NCBI GenBank assembly: GCA_016794625.1
Contig: JAEUGY010000069.1
Coordinates: 1 to 64,000 of the forward strand
Length of the DNA stretch: 64,000 nt
Origin: Opitutaceae bacterium
GTDB taxonomy: Bacteria; Verrucomicrobiota; Verrucomicrobiia; Opitutales; Opitutaceae
Direction: 5' to 3'
In this document: one piece after another, positions 34,080-43,287 of the stretch
How positions within the stretch are numbered: position 1 is the stretch's first letter
Layout of the letters: the number at the start of each line of letters is the position of its first letter
Made by a program: the position numbers and the translations under genes
The notes under the pieces: model-generated
Database searches by the model: none
Seen by the model: only the letters and a program-made list of their open reading frames with translations
What the model was told of the DNA's origin: nothing

Positions 34080-35612
34080 TCACTTCCCGATCGCAAACAG
34101 GTGCGTCAGCGTGGCGACGTAAAGGGTGTTGTTGGCCACGACGGGCGTGCAATAAATCGGGGTGTAGAATTCAACCCGGGCGATGAGTTTCTTTTCGCGC
34201 CCGGCCTTGAGGATCACGAGTTCGCCGTCCTCATTTCCACAATACACCTTGCCGTCGGCCACCAGGGTCGACGACCAGATGCGGCTGTTGGTCGAATGGG
34301 TCCAGAGCGCCTGGCCGGTCTTGGCGTCGAGGCAGTGGATGTCGCCGTCGTACTCCGCCTGGTACACGAGATCGCCGTCGATGCTCGGGGTGGAAATCGA
34401 GCGCCCGATGTCCTTGTAGGTCCAGAGCGCTTTGCCGGTGATGTCGCCGGTCGCGCTCAGATCGAGGCAGCTCATCATGCCCACGCCGTCCCCGTGTTCG
34501 GGATCCTGGCCGATGACGAGGAACGCGCGGTCCCCTTTGGCGACTACCGTGGCGACCACTTCGCTCGGGCCGTCATGGGTGGCATACTTGAGGGGCTGGC
34601 CGTTCTTCATGCGGTACTCGGGCGGATTGGCATCGTAGCGAAGCACCTCCTTGAGCGCGGGAAAGCCCTCGGGATGGGCGTAGGGTTCGGGGTCGTAGGC
34701 GTAGGCGAAACCATCGCCGCCACCCCAGACGATCAAAGGCTTGCCCTTGACCGTGGTGAAGGAGGGCGAACTCCAGCTGGCGTGGAGGACGCGTTTGGAA
34801 ACCCCGGACGTCTCTTCTCCCACCACCTTGCCGGTGTTCTTGTCGAGGGCGACCAGGGCGGGGGCGAAGGGCGCGGGGATGTTGAGGTGCGACCAGTCGA
34901 CGCCATTGGACGTCGCGATGTAAAGTTTGTCACCGACCACCAGCGGGGAGCAGCTGGAGATATTGTGCGGGAAAATGCCCAGCTCGGTGCGGATATCGCT
35001 CACCCAGATGATGTCGGCGAGTTTCTCGTGCAGGGCCACGGGCTTGCCATCGGTGGAGGAGAACAGGGCCTCGTCCTGGTAGGGGCCGGCGTTGCCGTCG
35101 GCCAGGCCCTTGACGTCAAAGCAGATGACATCGCCGCGATTGGTCACCACGTAGCCGCGATCCCCGTCGATCACCGCCGAGGAGCAGATGCCGACGAACT
35201 CCCAGTCGCTGACCTTGCCGGAACCGAGTTTCGGCACCACCAGCTGCCAGAGAAAGTCGCCCGTCTTTTCGTCAAAGACCATGAGCACGCCGCGGTCGCC
35301 GGTTTGTTTGGGATCGCGGGGCGACTCGTTGTTGGTGCCGACATAAATGCGTCCTCCCGCCACCACCGGGGTGCCATAGGCCTGGGAGCCGAGCTTGGTC
35401 ACCCAGCGGATGTTCTTGGTCGACTTCGGGTCGATGGTTTCGCTCTTGGGCAGGAACTTTCCGCTGTTGATGTCATCGGGCAGACCCGTGGCCGTCCCGA
35501 CCATGTTGCGGCTCGGTGTACCGCCCCACATCGGCCAGTCGGCGGCTGGGACGATCGGCGCGGCTGCCAGGGAGACCGCGGTGGCAAGGCAAAGGGAGCG
35601 CAGGTTACTCAT
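34080..35612 (-). CDS. Secreted PQQ-like beta-propeller repeat protein
   Basis: A 510-aa exported propeller. The signal peptide is SLCLATAVSLAAAPIVPA, followed by DWPMWGGTPSRNMVGTATGL, a variant of the WRGP start. Blades include FDEKTGDFLW, LDKNTGKVVG and LDAKTGQALW. Unlike shorter paralogues, long loops between blades hold PKSETIDPKSTKNIRWVTKL and a WGGGDGFAYAYDPEP region. The ATG at 35612 overlaps the upstream stop (35605) in ATGAGTAA, so it is coupled to the larger propeller gene. Ligand and partners are unknown; together with the acid-reduction genes downstream it could belong to the same regulon. Confidence 0.85.
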   Translation of the reverse strand: MSNLRSLCLATAVSLAAAPIVPAADWPMWGGTPSRNMVGTATGLPDDINSGKFLPKSETIDPKSTKNIRWVTKLGSQAYGTPVVAGGRIYVGTNNESPRDPKQTGDRGVLMVFDEKTGDFLWQLVVPKLGSGKVSDWEFVGICSSAVIDGDRGYVVTNRGDVICFDVKGLADGNAGPYQDEALFSSTDGKPVALHEKLADIIWVSDIRTELGIFPHNISSCSPLVVGDKLYIATSNGVDWSHLNIPAPFAPALVALDKNTGKVVGEETSGVSKRVLHASWSSPSFTTVKGKPLIVWGGGDGFAYAYDPEPYAHPEGFPALKEVLRYDANPPEYRMKNGQPLKYATHDGPSEVVATVVAKGDRAFLVIGQDPEHGDGVGMMSCLDLSATGDITGKALWTYKDIGRSISTPSIDGDLVYQAEYDGDIHCLDAKTGQALWTHSTNSRIWSSTLVADGKVYCGNEDGELVILKAGREKKLIARVEFYTPIYCTPVVANNTLYVATLTHLFAIGK

Positions 35613-37893
35613 GGGCGGAGATGGCAAGGTTGTCGATGAACACGCGTTTCAGACTCTGCGGGGAAAAGGCGAAGACGCCGGGGGCGCCGTGGGTGTGGAT
35701 TTTCTCCTGCCGGACCTCGATGGTCCAGGCGGCGGGTTCCGGTTTGCTGCGGTCCCACAGTTTGGCCCGCACCCAGCCCCCTTCACCCTGCTTGTCGCGA
35801 TCGACCCGGGTCTTCAGACGGTACCAGGTGTTGGGTACCGCCTCAAACGGGACCGATTCCTTCAGGCGCTCGTGGTTGCTGCTGACCTCGAGGATGCGGT
35901 TGTTGGCCGCGAGCGCGATGAGGTAGCGCTGGTTGACGAGTCCAACATTCGACATGATGCGGCGGTTTCCGTCGGTCATGACATCCGCCTCGAAGGTGTA
36001 GTCCTTCATGTCGGCGCCGCCGATGAAGTTCATCGTCCGCATGAACATGATCGAGTCGAGGCGGTTGCCGACGACCTTGCCGCCCTCCTTCTCAAAGACG
36101 TGCCACTTCACGCGCGCCCCGAGCCAGGGCAGCGGCGGGAAGCCGACGGAGTCGCCGGTCTCGTTCTTCTGGCCGAGGGGCAGCGCCTCAAAAGTATCGC
36201 GGTGCCCGATACCGGCCACCACGCGCCCGCGGGAGACGGCGGCGAGGCCGTTCCACTTCGCCTGGACTTGGCCCGCGGAGAGTTTGGCGTCCGGGCCGGC
36301 GGCGACGACGGGACCGGTCAGGGTCGCATCGACTTCGGACTTCACGAGGGCAGTCGGGGGGACGAATTTGGCGAACGTGGCCTCCTCGGTCACCGCGCGC
36401 ACGCGCCGGCCGGTGGCGTCGAGCCCGAACACCTGCAGCCGTTGGGACTGGCCGGGCAGCAGGGCGAACTCGGCCGGCACCACCTGGAGCTGGGTGATCG
36501 GAGCCGTGGAGGCGGCCAGCGGCGCCGGAGGCGGGATCGAAGGCGGGATGACCGGCGTCTTCGCCTTGGGTCCAAAGCAGTGGAGCGCATCCTTGGTGAA
36601 CAACAGCACGGCGTCTCCATAGAAGGCCGGGGCGCCCAGGCAGGCGGTGCCGGCCTCCATCTTGTTGGTCGAGACGATCACCGGCTTGTCGTTCTTCACC
36701 TCGATGACGAAGACATTGCCCTCGTGCATCGGCACGTAGAAGCGTCCGTCCGCATACGCGGGTGAGGCGTGGATTTGGTCGGCGCCGAGTTTCTCGGTCC
36801 AAAGCGTCTTGCCCGTGGTCGCGTCGGCCGCGAGGAAGGAACCGGTGGCGATAGTGGAATACACGCGGTTGTCCACGAGGAGCGGTGAACTGGAGAAGGC
36901 GATGAAGTCGTCGTTGCGCCAGATCTCGGCGTCGCGCCCCAGCACCACTGGCTTCGGCCCGGCCGGGTACTCGGTCGGAATGCGTAGCGCCACGAGGCGG
37001 CCCTGGCTGGTCGAGTCGACGTTTTCCTTCCCGTGGATGGCGATCAACCGGTCGGGTCCGGCGAGCAGCACACCGGAGTTGACCCCGGATTGGGACAGCT
37101 TGAAACGCCAGACCGGTTCACCGGTGCGCGCATTGATGCAGACCACATGGCCGCAGCCGGTGCCGACATAGAACACACGGTGACCGCCGAGATCGGCAAA
37201 GACCGGCGTGCCAAAGGAATTGTCGAGGGGTTCCGTGCCCGGAGTGGAGAACCAGACGAGTTCGCCATTCGTCTTGTCGAAGGCGTAGAAACGATTGCGG
37301 GCCGGGCCGTCGGCGCCCCAGTTGGCCGTGATGCCGTCGGCGATGACGAGGTTGCCTTCAATGACCAGCGAGCCCGTGCGACCGTTGGGAAAGGTCAGCC
37401 GGCCATACTCCTCCATCATAGAGCGCTCCCACAGCTTTTTTCCATCGCGGCTGAACGCCATGATCACGCCGCAGGTCGACTCGAGGAAGACGTTGCCGGT
37501 CTCCGCGTCGACCACCGGCGCTCCGATGGCATAGCGGTTGTAGGTGGTGTCGCTCAGGAAGTCGCGAAAGCGGGCTTCCCAGAGCTTCGCCCCGGTCTTC
37601 ACATCGAGGCAGATCAACGCCTCTTCGACATCGGTGGTCTCGCCGTAATACGCCATGGCATACACCCGGCCGTCCGCAATCACCGGCGTACCGGCGCCAT
37701 GCGCCTTGTAGGACCAGCGATGGTTGGGCCCGCCCAGCTCGAGCGAGGTCGGAAGGGCCTGCTTGGCGGTGGAGACTCCGTTCTGTTCAGGACCGCGCCA
37801 GTTCAGCCAGCCCGAGGCGGCGGGAAGCGTGACGGGAAAGAAGCCACCGCTGAGGGCGACGACCAGGGAAGCAAGGCGTGCTGCAAATCTCAT
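35605..37893 (-). CDS. Large secreted propeller protein with Ig-like and concanavalin-like domains
   Basis: A 762-aa exported protein. After the signal peptide (ending FFPVTLPAASG) comes WLNWRGPEQNG. A PQQ-like propeller occupies about residues 30-440 (LDVKTGAKLW, FDKTNGELVW, INARTGEPVW, ADATTGKTLW). A bacterial Ig-like (BIG2-type) segment follows near 480-570 (LQVVPAEFALLPGQSQRLQV). The C-terminal part is a lamin-G/concanavalin-like jelly roll (YTFEADVMTDGNRR, TWYRLKTRVDRD, KRVFIDNLAISA). This tail suggests binding to a carbohydrate or surface. The start at 37893 begins the signal peptide. It is coupled to the next propeller by an 8-base overlap, and a TonB receptor gene precedes it by 67 bases. 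Confidence 0.85.
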   Translation of the reverse strand: MRFAARLASLVVALSGGFFPVTLPAASGWLNWRGPEQNGVSTAKQALPTSLELGGPNHRWSYKAHGAGTPVIADGRVYAMAYYGETTDVEEALICLDVKTGAKLWEARFRDFLSDTTYNRYAIGAPVVDAETGNVFLESTCGVIMAFSRDGKKLWERSMMEEYGRLTFPNGRTGSLVIEGNLVIADGITANWGADGPARNRFYAFDKTNGELVWFSTPGTEPLDNSFGTPVFADLGGHRVFYVGTGCGHVVCINARTGEPVWRFKLSQSGVNSGVLLAGPDRLIAIHGKENVDSTSQGRLVALRIPTEYPAGPKPVVLGRDAEIWRNDDFIAFSSSPLLVDNRVYSTIATGSFLAADATTGKTLWTEKLGADQIHASPAYADGRFYVPMHEGNVFVIEVKNDKPVIVSTNKMEAGTACLGAPAFYGDAVLLFTKDALHCFGPKAKTPVIPPSIPPPAPLAASTAPITQLQVVPAEFALLPGQSQRLQVFGLDATGRRVRAVTEEATFAKFVPPTALVKSEVDATLTGPVVAAGPDAKLSAGQVQAKWNGLAAVSRGRVVAGIGHRDTFEALPLGQKNETGDSVGFPPLPWLGARVKWHVFEKEGGKVVGNRLDSIMFMRTMNFIGGADMKDYTFEADVMTDGNRRIMSNVGLVNQRYLIALAANNRILEVSSNHERLKESVPFEAVPNTWYRLKTRVDRDKQGEGGWVRAKLWDRSKPEPAAWTIEVRQEKIHTHGAPGVFAFSPQSLKRVFIDNLAISAHE

Positions 37894-37960
37894 GGGCGAA
37901 ATCCGGGGTGAAGGAAGGCGGAGGCTATTGGCAAAAGCGTCCCAAGGCAAGGGCGGGTCG

Positions 37961-40063
37961 TCAGAGTTCGTAGCTCAATTGCACCCCGAACCGCCGGGGC
38001 GCACCGGGCGCCCCCGCGTAGATCTCCGGGTTGATGAATTGATAGTACTCCTTTTCGAACAGGTTATGACCGTAAACCGCGACGGTCCACCGGTCGTGGC
38101 GGTAACGAAGGTGAGCAGAGGCGATGCCATATCGCTTTTGGGCAAACGTGGCCGTGTTGCGTTCGTCGTACTGCGTTTCTCCCACAGCCGCATAGCTGAC
38201 GTTGCCGGAGAACCCGCCGCCCAAGTCGACCGTCACCCCGGTGCGCAGGGTCATGCGGGGTACGTAGGGCACGCTCTTGCCATCGACCCGGACGCCACTG
38301 GCATCACGGTGGTTCTCAAAGGTGGCCCGGGTATAGCCGGCCTGGAAATCCCACCACACGCGATCGACCGGGTTCCACATGAATTTGGCCTCGAGGCCGC
38401 GGGCCGCGACGTCCTGGGCATTCACCACGACAAAATCCGTGGAATTCGGCACGGTGCGCTCAAACTGGTAGCCGTCCACCTGGGTCCAGAACGCGAGCAG
38501 GCTGCCGCCGAAACGTCCTTGGGGCGGCCCAAAGGTCACGCCCACTTCGCTGGCCCACTGGCGCTCGTCGTCAAACCGGGCCAGCGCCGCGCTGCCGGTG
38601 AAGGCGCTGTAGCCTTCGGGTTTCTGCGCGAGTGACGTCCTCGCCATCAGGCTGAAGGACTCCGACCAGGCGTGGGTCGCTCCGGCGGAAACGGACCCAT
38701 ACGTGCTGGCCTGCGAGCGCTGCAACGGTGCGTCCTGAGGTGATGGAAATCCAAAACTGTTCGTCGCGACCTTGGTCCGATCCAGCTCCGACTCCGCCCG
38801 CTCCAAGCGCGCTCCCAGCTTCAGGGTAGTCTGCTTCGAGAGCGCGTGGTCGAGGTTGGCGTACGCCGCGAGGTTGGTCTGGCCGAGGGTCGAGAGCGTG
38901 CGTTCGGTCTGGACAAAGTTGGGAGGGACGAAGGCGCTGGGCGGCACGAGAAACTGACGCAACGCATTGCCGTCCACCTCACTATCGAGGTAAAACAGGC
39001 CGGCCCGCCAGCGGGTCGAACTCGATCCGGGATTCGACTCGAACCGGACTTCCTGGGTCCAGAGTTCCTCGTTCTGCACCACGCGGGAGAAGGCCAGCGG
39101 CAGCGGAGACAGGTCGAGGTCAGTCAGCGACGGGTCCACGTCAAAGGTCTGGGTCGAGGTGGTGGCCGTCATCACCCCCCAATCGAAGGTGCGGCGGGCC
39201 TGGAAGGAGAACTGCAGGCGGTCGATCGCCGTTTCGCCGTTCAGGTCCGATGATACCGCAAAGCGGTCAGGGCTAAAGAGGGAGCTGAGGCGGTTGGCGT
39301 CGTCCTCCGCTTGTTCAAAGAGCACGCCAAAACGCAGCTGGGTCCGGTCATCGAAGCGCACATGCAACGCCCCGCGCCCAGCCACCGAACGCTGATCATC
39401 GGCGGTCCGTTTCTGGAGGGTGTTGGTCAGGTACCCTTCGCGATCCCGCACTCCGATGCTCGCGCTGTAACCGATCTGCTCGCTCAGGGGGCCGTCAAAG
39501 GCGGCCTGGACCGCCCGGGACTGAAATGACCCGACGTCGACGGACAGCTTGCCCCGATGTTGCGACCCGGGTGTGCGGGTCTTGATGTCGATCACCCCCC
39601 CTGGCGCGTTGCGACCATAGTCGGTGCCTTGCGGACCCGCCTTCACGACAAAGCTGTCGATCGCCAGCAGTGAGCTGGGATAGGAGGAAACGGAGCCACC
39701 CGGCACATCGTCCACGACGAGAGCGATGGCCGGCGCGGTGAAAAAGATGGAGTTGGTGATGCCCCGCAGCGCCAACACATCGCCGAATCCGCGGGTGTCG
39801 GTATTGCTGGTGGCCAGATTGGGCGCGGCGCCCGTCACATCCTGAAGCTGGCTAATGCCATGCTGTTCCAGCAGAAAGGAATTCAACACCGCCTGCGAAT
39901 TCTGGATCCGCAACCCGTCGACTCCAAACTCCGCCTCCACGGTGAACGGCGACATGACCGTGGCTTTGGGTTCAGCCGCACTGACGGCAGAAGCCAGGAC
40001 GGTCAGGAGGCACGGTAAGCCCAGATGTGGGATGAGGCGGGACGGTGTGCGGGAGCGGAGCAT
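37961..40063 (-). CDS. TonB-dependent outer-membrane receptor
   Basis: A 700-aa receptor with a signal peptide (ending ASAVSAA) and the SPFTV segment near residue 38. The plug shows ISQLQDVTGAAPNLATSNTDTRG, FTAPAIALVVDDVPGG and VVKAGPQGTDYGRNAPGGVIDIKT, after which the barrel begins. The C-terminus ends in the expected strand RRFGVQLSYEL. The plug resembles FyuA/CirA-like receptors, but the substrate is not assigned. The start at 40063 begins the signal peptide. It is followed on the same strand by the two overlapping propeller genes, so an outer-membrane import plus periplasmic propeller set is plausible. Confidence 0.9.
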   Translation of the reverse strand: MLRSRTPSRLIPHLGLPCLLTVLASAVSAAEPKATVMSPFTVEAEFGVDGLRIQNSQAVLNSFLLEQHGISQLQDVTGAAPNLATSNTDTRGFGDVLALRGITNSIFFTAPAIALVVDDVPGGSVSSYPSSLLAIDSFVVKAGPQGTDYGRNAPGGVIDIKTRTPGSQHRGKLSVDVGSFQSRAVQAAFDGPLSEQIGYSASIGVRDREGYLTNTLQKRTADDQRSVAGRGALHVRFDDRTQLRFGVLFEQAEDDANRLSSLFSPDRFAVSSDLNGETAIDRLQFSFQARRTFDWGVMTATTSTQTFDVDPSLTDLDLSPLPLAFSRVVQNEELWTQEVRFESNPGSSSTRWRAGLFYLDSEVDGNALRQFLVPPSAFVPPNFVQTERTLSTLGQTNLAAYANLDHALSKQTTLKLGARLERAESELDRTKVATNSFGFPSPQDAPLQRSQASTYGSVSAGATHAWSESFSLMARTSLAQKPEGYSAFTGSAALARFDDERQWASEVGVTFGPPQGRFGGSLLAFWTQVDGYQFERTVPNSTDFVVVNAQDVAARGLEAKFMWNPVDRVWWDFQAGYTRATFENHRDASGVRVDGKSVPYVPRMTLRTGVTVDLGGGFSGNVSYAAVGETQYDERNTATFAQKRYGIASAHLRYRHDRWTVAVYGHNLFEKEYYQFINPEIYAGAPGAPRRFGVQLSYEL

Positions 40064-40135
40064 CAGAGTCGGAAGGATGGCAGAAAAAACCAGGCGAGGC
40101 GGCGTCGTCGCGGCCCACACCGACCGCCCACCATT

Positions 40136-40157
40136 TTGCCTCCCAAGAAAGAGGCAA
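40136..40157 (-). terminator. Hairpin between propeller (40193) and TonB receptor (40063) genes
   Basis: TTGCCTC (40136-40142) pairs perfectly with GAGGCAA (40151-40157) over an 8-nt loop in the 129-base gap between two minus-strand genes. It is A-rich rather than U-rich after the stem on the minus strand, so it is a weak terminator candidate. Confidence 0.35.
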
Positions 40158-40192
40158 GGCGGAGGTGCTAATTTTCAAAAGAAACCAGGACC

Positions 40193-41539
40193 TCACTTCG
40201 CTCCGACCGCGATCAATCGCTCCCGGGTCCGGAAGAAGAGCACGCCGTCCGAGATCGCCGGCGTCGAGAGGCAGGTCTCCCCGAGGGGATTCGTGGCAAG
40301 AACCGAAAAGGCTGCTCCAACCGGCACGACGAAGACATTGCCCAGCTCGCTGGTCAGGTAGAGGTTGCGTCCGTCCGAGACGGGCGAAGCCGTGTAGCCT
40401 TCACTGGTCTTGGAGAGGCGCTCGCTGTAGCGGATCTCCCCGGTCTTGGCATCAAAACAGGTCAGCAATCCCACATCGGCACAGCCGTAGAGGAGGTCGC
40501 CCACCACGATGGGGGTCTGCATGTAGTTGCCCTTGCGATCATGGTTCCACACGACGCCAGGTTTCTGCGCGCCGGACTCATCGGGTGTGAGATCGCCGGT
40601 CGCATCGGCCCGGATCGCCCGCATCGGACGGGAACGGCCATGGGCGCTGGTGAAGTAGATCATTTCATGGGCCACAATCGGCGTGGGCACCGGGATGTCG
40701 CCCCCACCGTCATACTTCCACAGTTCGCGCCCGGTCGCGAAGTCGTAGCCGCCGGCATGGTGCCAGCCATTGACGGCGATCTGGGTGCGGCCACCGGCGG
40801 TGACAATCGCCGGAGTGCCCCAGGTGGGCACATCGGAGCGCGGGGTCCGCCAGAGCTCGCGGCCGGTTTCGAGATCGAAGACCGCGAGGAACGAGTCCTT
40901 CTGCACATCGACCTGAACCACGACCTTGCCGTCATGGATCACCGGCGAACTGGCGAAGCCCCACTGCGCCGTCGGCACCTGGAAGTATCCGGAGTCCATG
41001 GGACCCAGGTCCTTTTTCCAGAGGAGCCGGCCGGAGGTATCGAAGCAAAAGAGACCTTCCGACCCGAAGATCGCGACAATCCTCCGTCCATCGGTGGCTG
41101 GCGTGGAATTGCAGTGGGTCGCCTTGGTGTGCCGAGCCACTTTCGGCACGGCTTCATGGCCCACCACGTTCCAAACGATCGCGCCGGTCGCCTTGTCGAG
41201 CGCCAGCAGGCGCCACTGATTCACGTCCTTTTCGGGCGCGGACTCGATGGCGCCATAGAGTCCGACCTTCAGGTCCGACTTGCCACCCGCGGAGACTGCG
41301 GTCGCGACGTAGATGCGGTCACCCCACACGATCGGCGACGCGTGCGCCAATCCGGGAATCGCCGTCTTCCACCGGATGTTCTCGCCCGTTTCCGCGTTCC
41401 ACGAGGTCGGGAGGGGACGGGAGTCGTCGAGTCCCGACGCCCGCGGACCGCGATACTGCGGCCAAGGCGAAGCGACGGCGGTGGCAACCGGTTGAATCAG
41501 CAAGACGGCGAGACTGACGAGCGGCAGGAGGCGGTTCAT
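40193..41539 (-). CDS. Secreted PQQ-like beta-propeller repeat protein
   Basis: A 448-aa exported propeller. Signal peptide MNRLLPLVSLAVLLIQPVAT, then SPWPQYRGPRASGL. Blades include LDKATGAIVW, FDLETGRELW, YDFATGRELW and FDAKTGEIRY. Several conserved paralogue features appear, such as TPATDGRRIVAIFGSEGLFCFD and VNGWHHAGGYDFATGRELWKY. No haem, lipobox or enzyme signature is seen. It follows the propeller at 41584 on the same strand with 44 bases between them and precedes the TonB receptor. Confidence 0.85.
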   Translation of the reverse strand: MNRLLPLVSLAVLLIQPVATAVASPWPQYRGPRASGLDDSRPLPTSWNAETGENIRWKTAIPGLAHASPIVWGDRIYVATAVSAGGKSDLKVGLYGAIESAPEKDVNQWRLLALDKATGAIVWNVVGHEAVPKVARHTKATHCNSTPATDGRRIVAIFGSEGLFCFDTSGRLLWKKDLGPMDSGYFQVPTAQWGFASSPVIHDGKVVVQVDVQKDSFLAVFDLETGRELWRTPRSDVPTWGTPAIVTAGGRTQIAVNGWHHAGGYDFATGRELWKYDGGGDIPVPTPIVAHEMIYFTSAHGRSRPMRAIRADATGDLTPDESGAQKPGVVWNHDRKGNYMQTPIVVGDLLYGCADVGLLTCFDAKTGEIRYSERLSKTSEGYTASPVSDGRNLYLTSELGNVFVVPVGAAFSVLATNPLGETCLSTPAISDGVLFFRTRERLIAVGAK

Positions 41540-41583
41540 GGCGGAAGAAAAGAAACGGGGTCGCGGGTGGTAACGGGAGACAT

Positions 41584-43086
41584 CTACTCAGAAGCACGCA
41601 GATCGTAGCAAATCAAACGCGTGGGTTCATCGCTCAAGGTGCCACGCGTGTTCTGGCACACATAGAGCAGCCCTCGCGACAGGACCGGTGCCGTCCAGGT
41701 TTCGGTCGCGGCAAAGAGCCAGGTGCGATCCAATTCACGATACCCCTGGGGCGACAGGTCGAGCCAGAGCAAGTGCCCAAACTCTCCGAGACACAGGGTC
41801 CGCCCATCGACCTGGAGCAACGATGAACGAAACGTGCCGACCTTCAGGTTCTGAACACCCCGTTTTCCTGGGATCTGTTCGTCCCAGATCGGCTGGGTCC
41901 TCCACACTTCGCGACCGGTCTTGAGTTCCACGCAGACCAGCTCCGCATCGCTGGGGCCGTGACCATGCACGCCGTACAGGTGATCCCCGAGGGCAAGGGC
42001 GGACATGAAGTGCATGCCAAACGTCGGGTTCGTCCAAACGGCGCGCCCCTCCCCTTGGGCCGACACCTCGACCAACGCTCCGCCCGCTCCATAACACTCG
42101 GCGATGAAGACGTGGTTGCCGACAATCACCGGTGAGGCGGCATTGACCGATTCGTAGCGTTTGCCCCGCCAGGGAAAGGTGAAGTCGATCCGGCCATCCG
42201 TGGGATCGAGGCAAAGCAATCCGCCCGTTGGCGGCTTGCTCTCACCTCCCGCGAAGACGAGGACGCGTCGCCGGCCATGGAGCGTCGCCGGTATGGGCGA
42301 GGCATAACTCGGCCCCCACCCTTGGCCCGCCCCCCACACCATGCGACCGGTGTGGAGATCAAACGCTGCCACGCAAGGTCCTCCCGGAGCACCGAGATTC
42401 ACGACCACCCGCCCCGCTTCGATCAGCGGCGTCGCCCCCACCCCGAAGAAATTCTGCTCCAGTCCGAATTCCGTCAGAAGTTTCCGACTCCACCGGACCT
42501 GGCCGGTGAGTAAATCGAGGCATTGCAAGTGTCCCTGCGCCCCGAGCGTGATGACCTGTCCGTCCGCGATCACCGGGCTGGCCCGCGGTCCGGAATTGAA
42601 GCCATAGCGGTCCCGATAGTCGCTGGGCGCACTGACCCGCCAGAACCGGCGGCCGTCCAGCGCGTGGAGGCAATCCACGACCTCCTGGCCCTCCACGCGG
42701 TGAAAGAGCACCAAGCGGTCGCCGAGGATCGCCGGCGCGGCGAAACCCTCCCCTTTCTTGATTTCCCACACCACCGACAGGCCTTCCGGCGGGAACCGGG
42801 TCAGGAGCGCGGTCTCGGGTGAGACCAGATTGTGGTTGGGTCCCAGAAACGACGCCCAATCTGAGGTGACCGCGCGGGTTGGCAGCGGTTTGGGTGCACG
42901 CCGGAACACGGTATCCGGATGTTCCTTCGGTGCAGGCGCCGGCACCTCGCGGCGCGCTTCCACGACCGGGGGCGCTGGATCGGATTGCCCCGGTCCGGCG
43001 TGGGTCGCAACGGATGCGATCCCGAGCAGGGACGTGAACAAGCTCCACCGCGCCGCAACGGTAAAAAGGGGGCTTCCACGTCTCAC
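41584..43086 (-). CDS. Secreted PQQ-like beta-propeller repeat protein
   Basis: About 500 aa from the chosen GTG at 43086; the frame is open upstream to an ATG at 43230, but a signal peptide (SLFTSLLGIASVATHA) starts only after the GTG. A Pro-rich linker (VPAPAPKEHPD) comes before the propeller, which opens DWASFLGPNHN instead of WRGP. Blades include LLTGQVRW, FDLHTGRMVW, LDPTDGRIDF and VELKTGREVW. The divergent gene at 43288 shares about 200 bases of control region. It may head the long minus-strand run of propeller, receptor and acid-reduction genes. Confidence 0.78.
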   Translation of the reverse strand: MRRGSPLFTVAARWSLFTSLLGIASVATHAGPGQSDPAPPVVEARREVPAPAPKEHPDTVFRRAPKPLPTRAVTSDWASFLGPNHNLVSPETALLTRFPPEGLSVVWEIKKGEGFAAPAILGDRLVLFHRVEGQEVVDCLHALDGRRFWRVSAPSDYRDRYGFNSGPRASPVIADGQVITLGAQGHLQCLDLLTGQVRWSRKLLTEFGLEQNFFGVGATPLIEAGRVVVNLGAPGGPCVAAFDLHTGRMVWGAGQGWGPSYASPIPATLHGRRRVLVFAGGESKPPTGGLLCLDPTDGRIDFTFPWRGKRYESVNAASPVIVGNHVFIAECYGAGGALVEVSAQGEGRAVWTNPTFGMHFMSALALGDHLYGVHGHGPSDAELVCVELKTGREVWRTQPIWDEQIPGKRGVQNLKVGTFRSSLLQVDGRTLCLGEFGHLLWLDLSPQGYRELDRTWLFAATETWTAPVLSRGLLYVCQNTRGTLSDEPTRLICYDLRASE

Positions 43087-43287
43087 GACCGTCTCACGGA
43101 GTGGGGCTGCGTTCGGGGAATCCACGCTGCCACTGAGTCCGAGCCCGGAACCGGCGGCGAGGGCAAAGCGACCGGTGACGCGAAGGTGGCGATCGGTCCG
43201 GAGAACGCCGGAGGCCCGCGCCCCGCACATTTGCGGTCGTTGCGCTTGCCCAGCGGCCTGCCTTCCGGCGGACTACCCGCGTACCCC

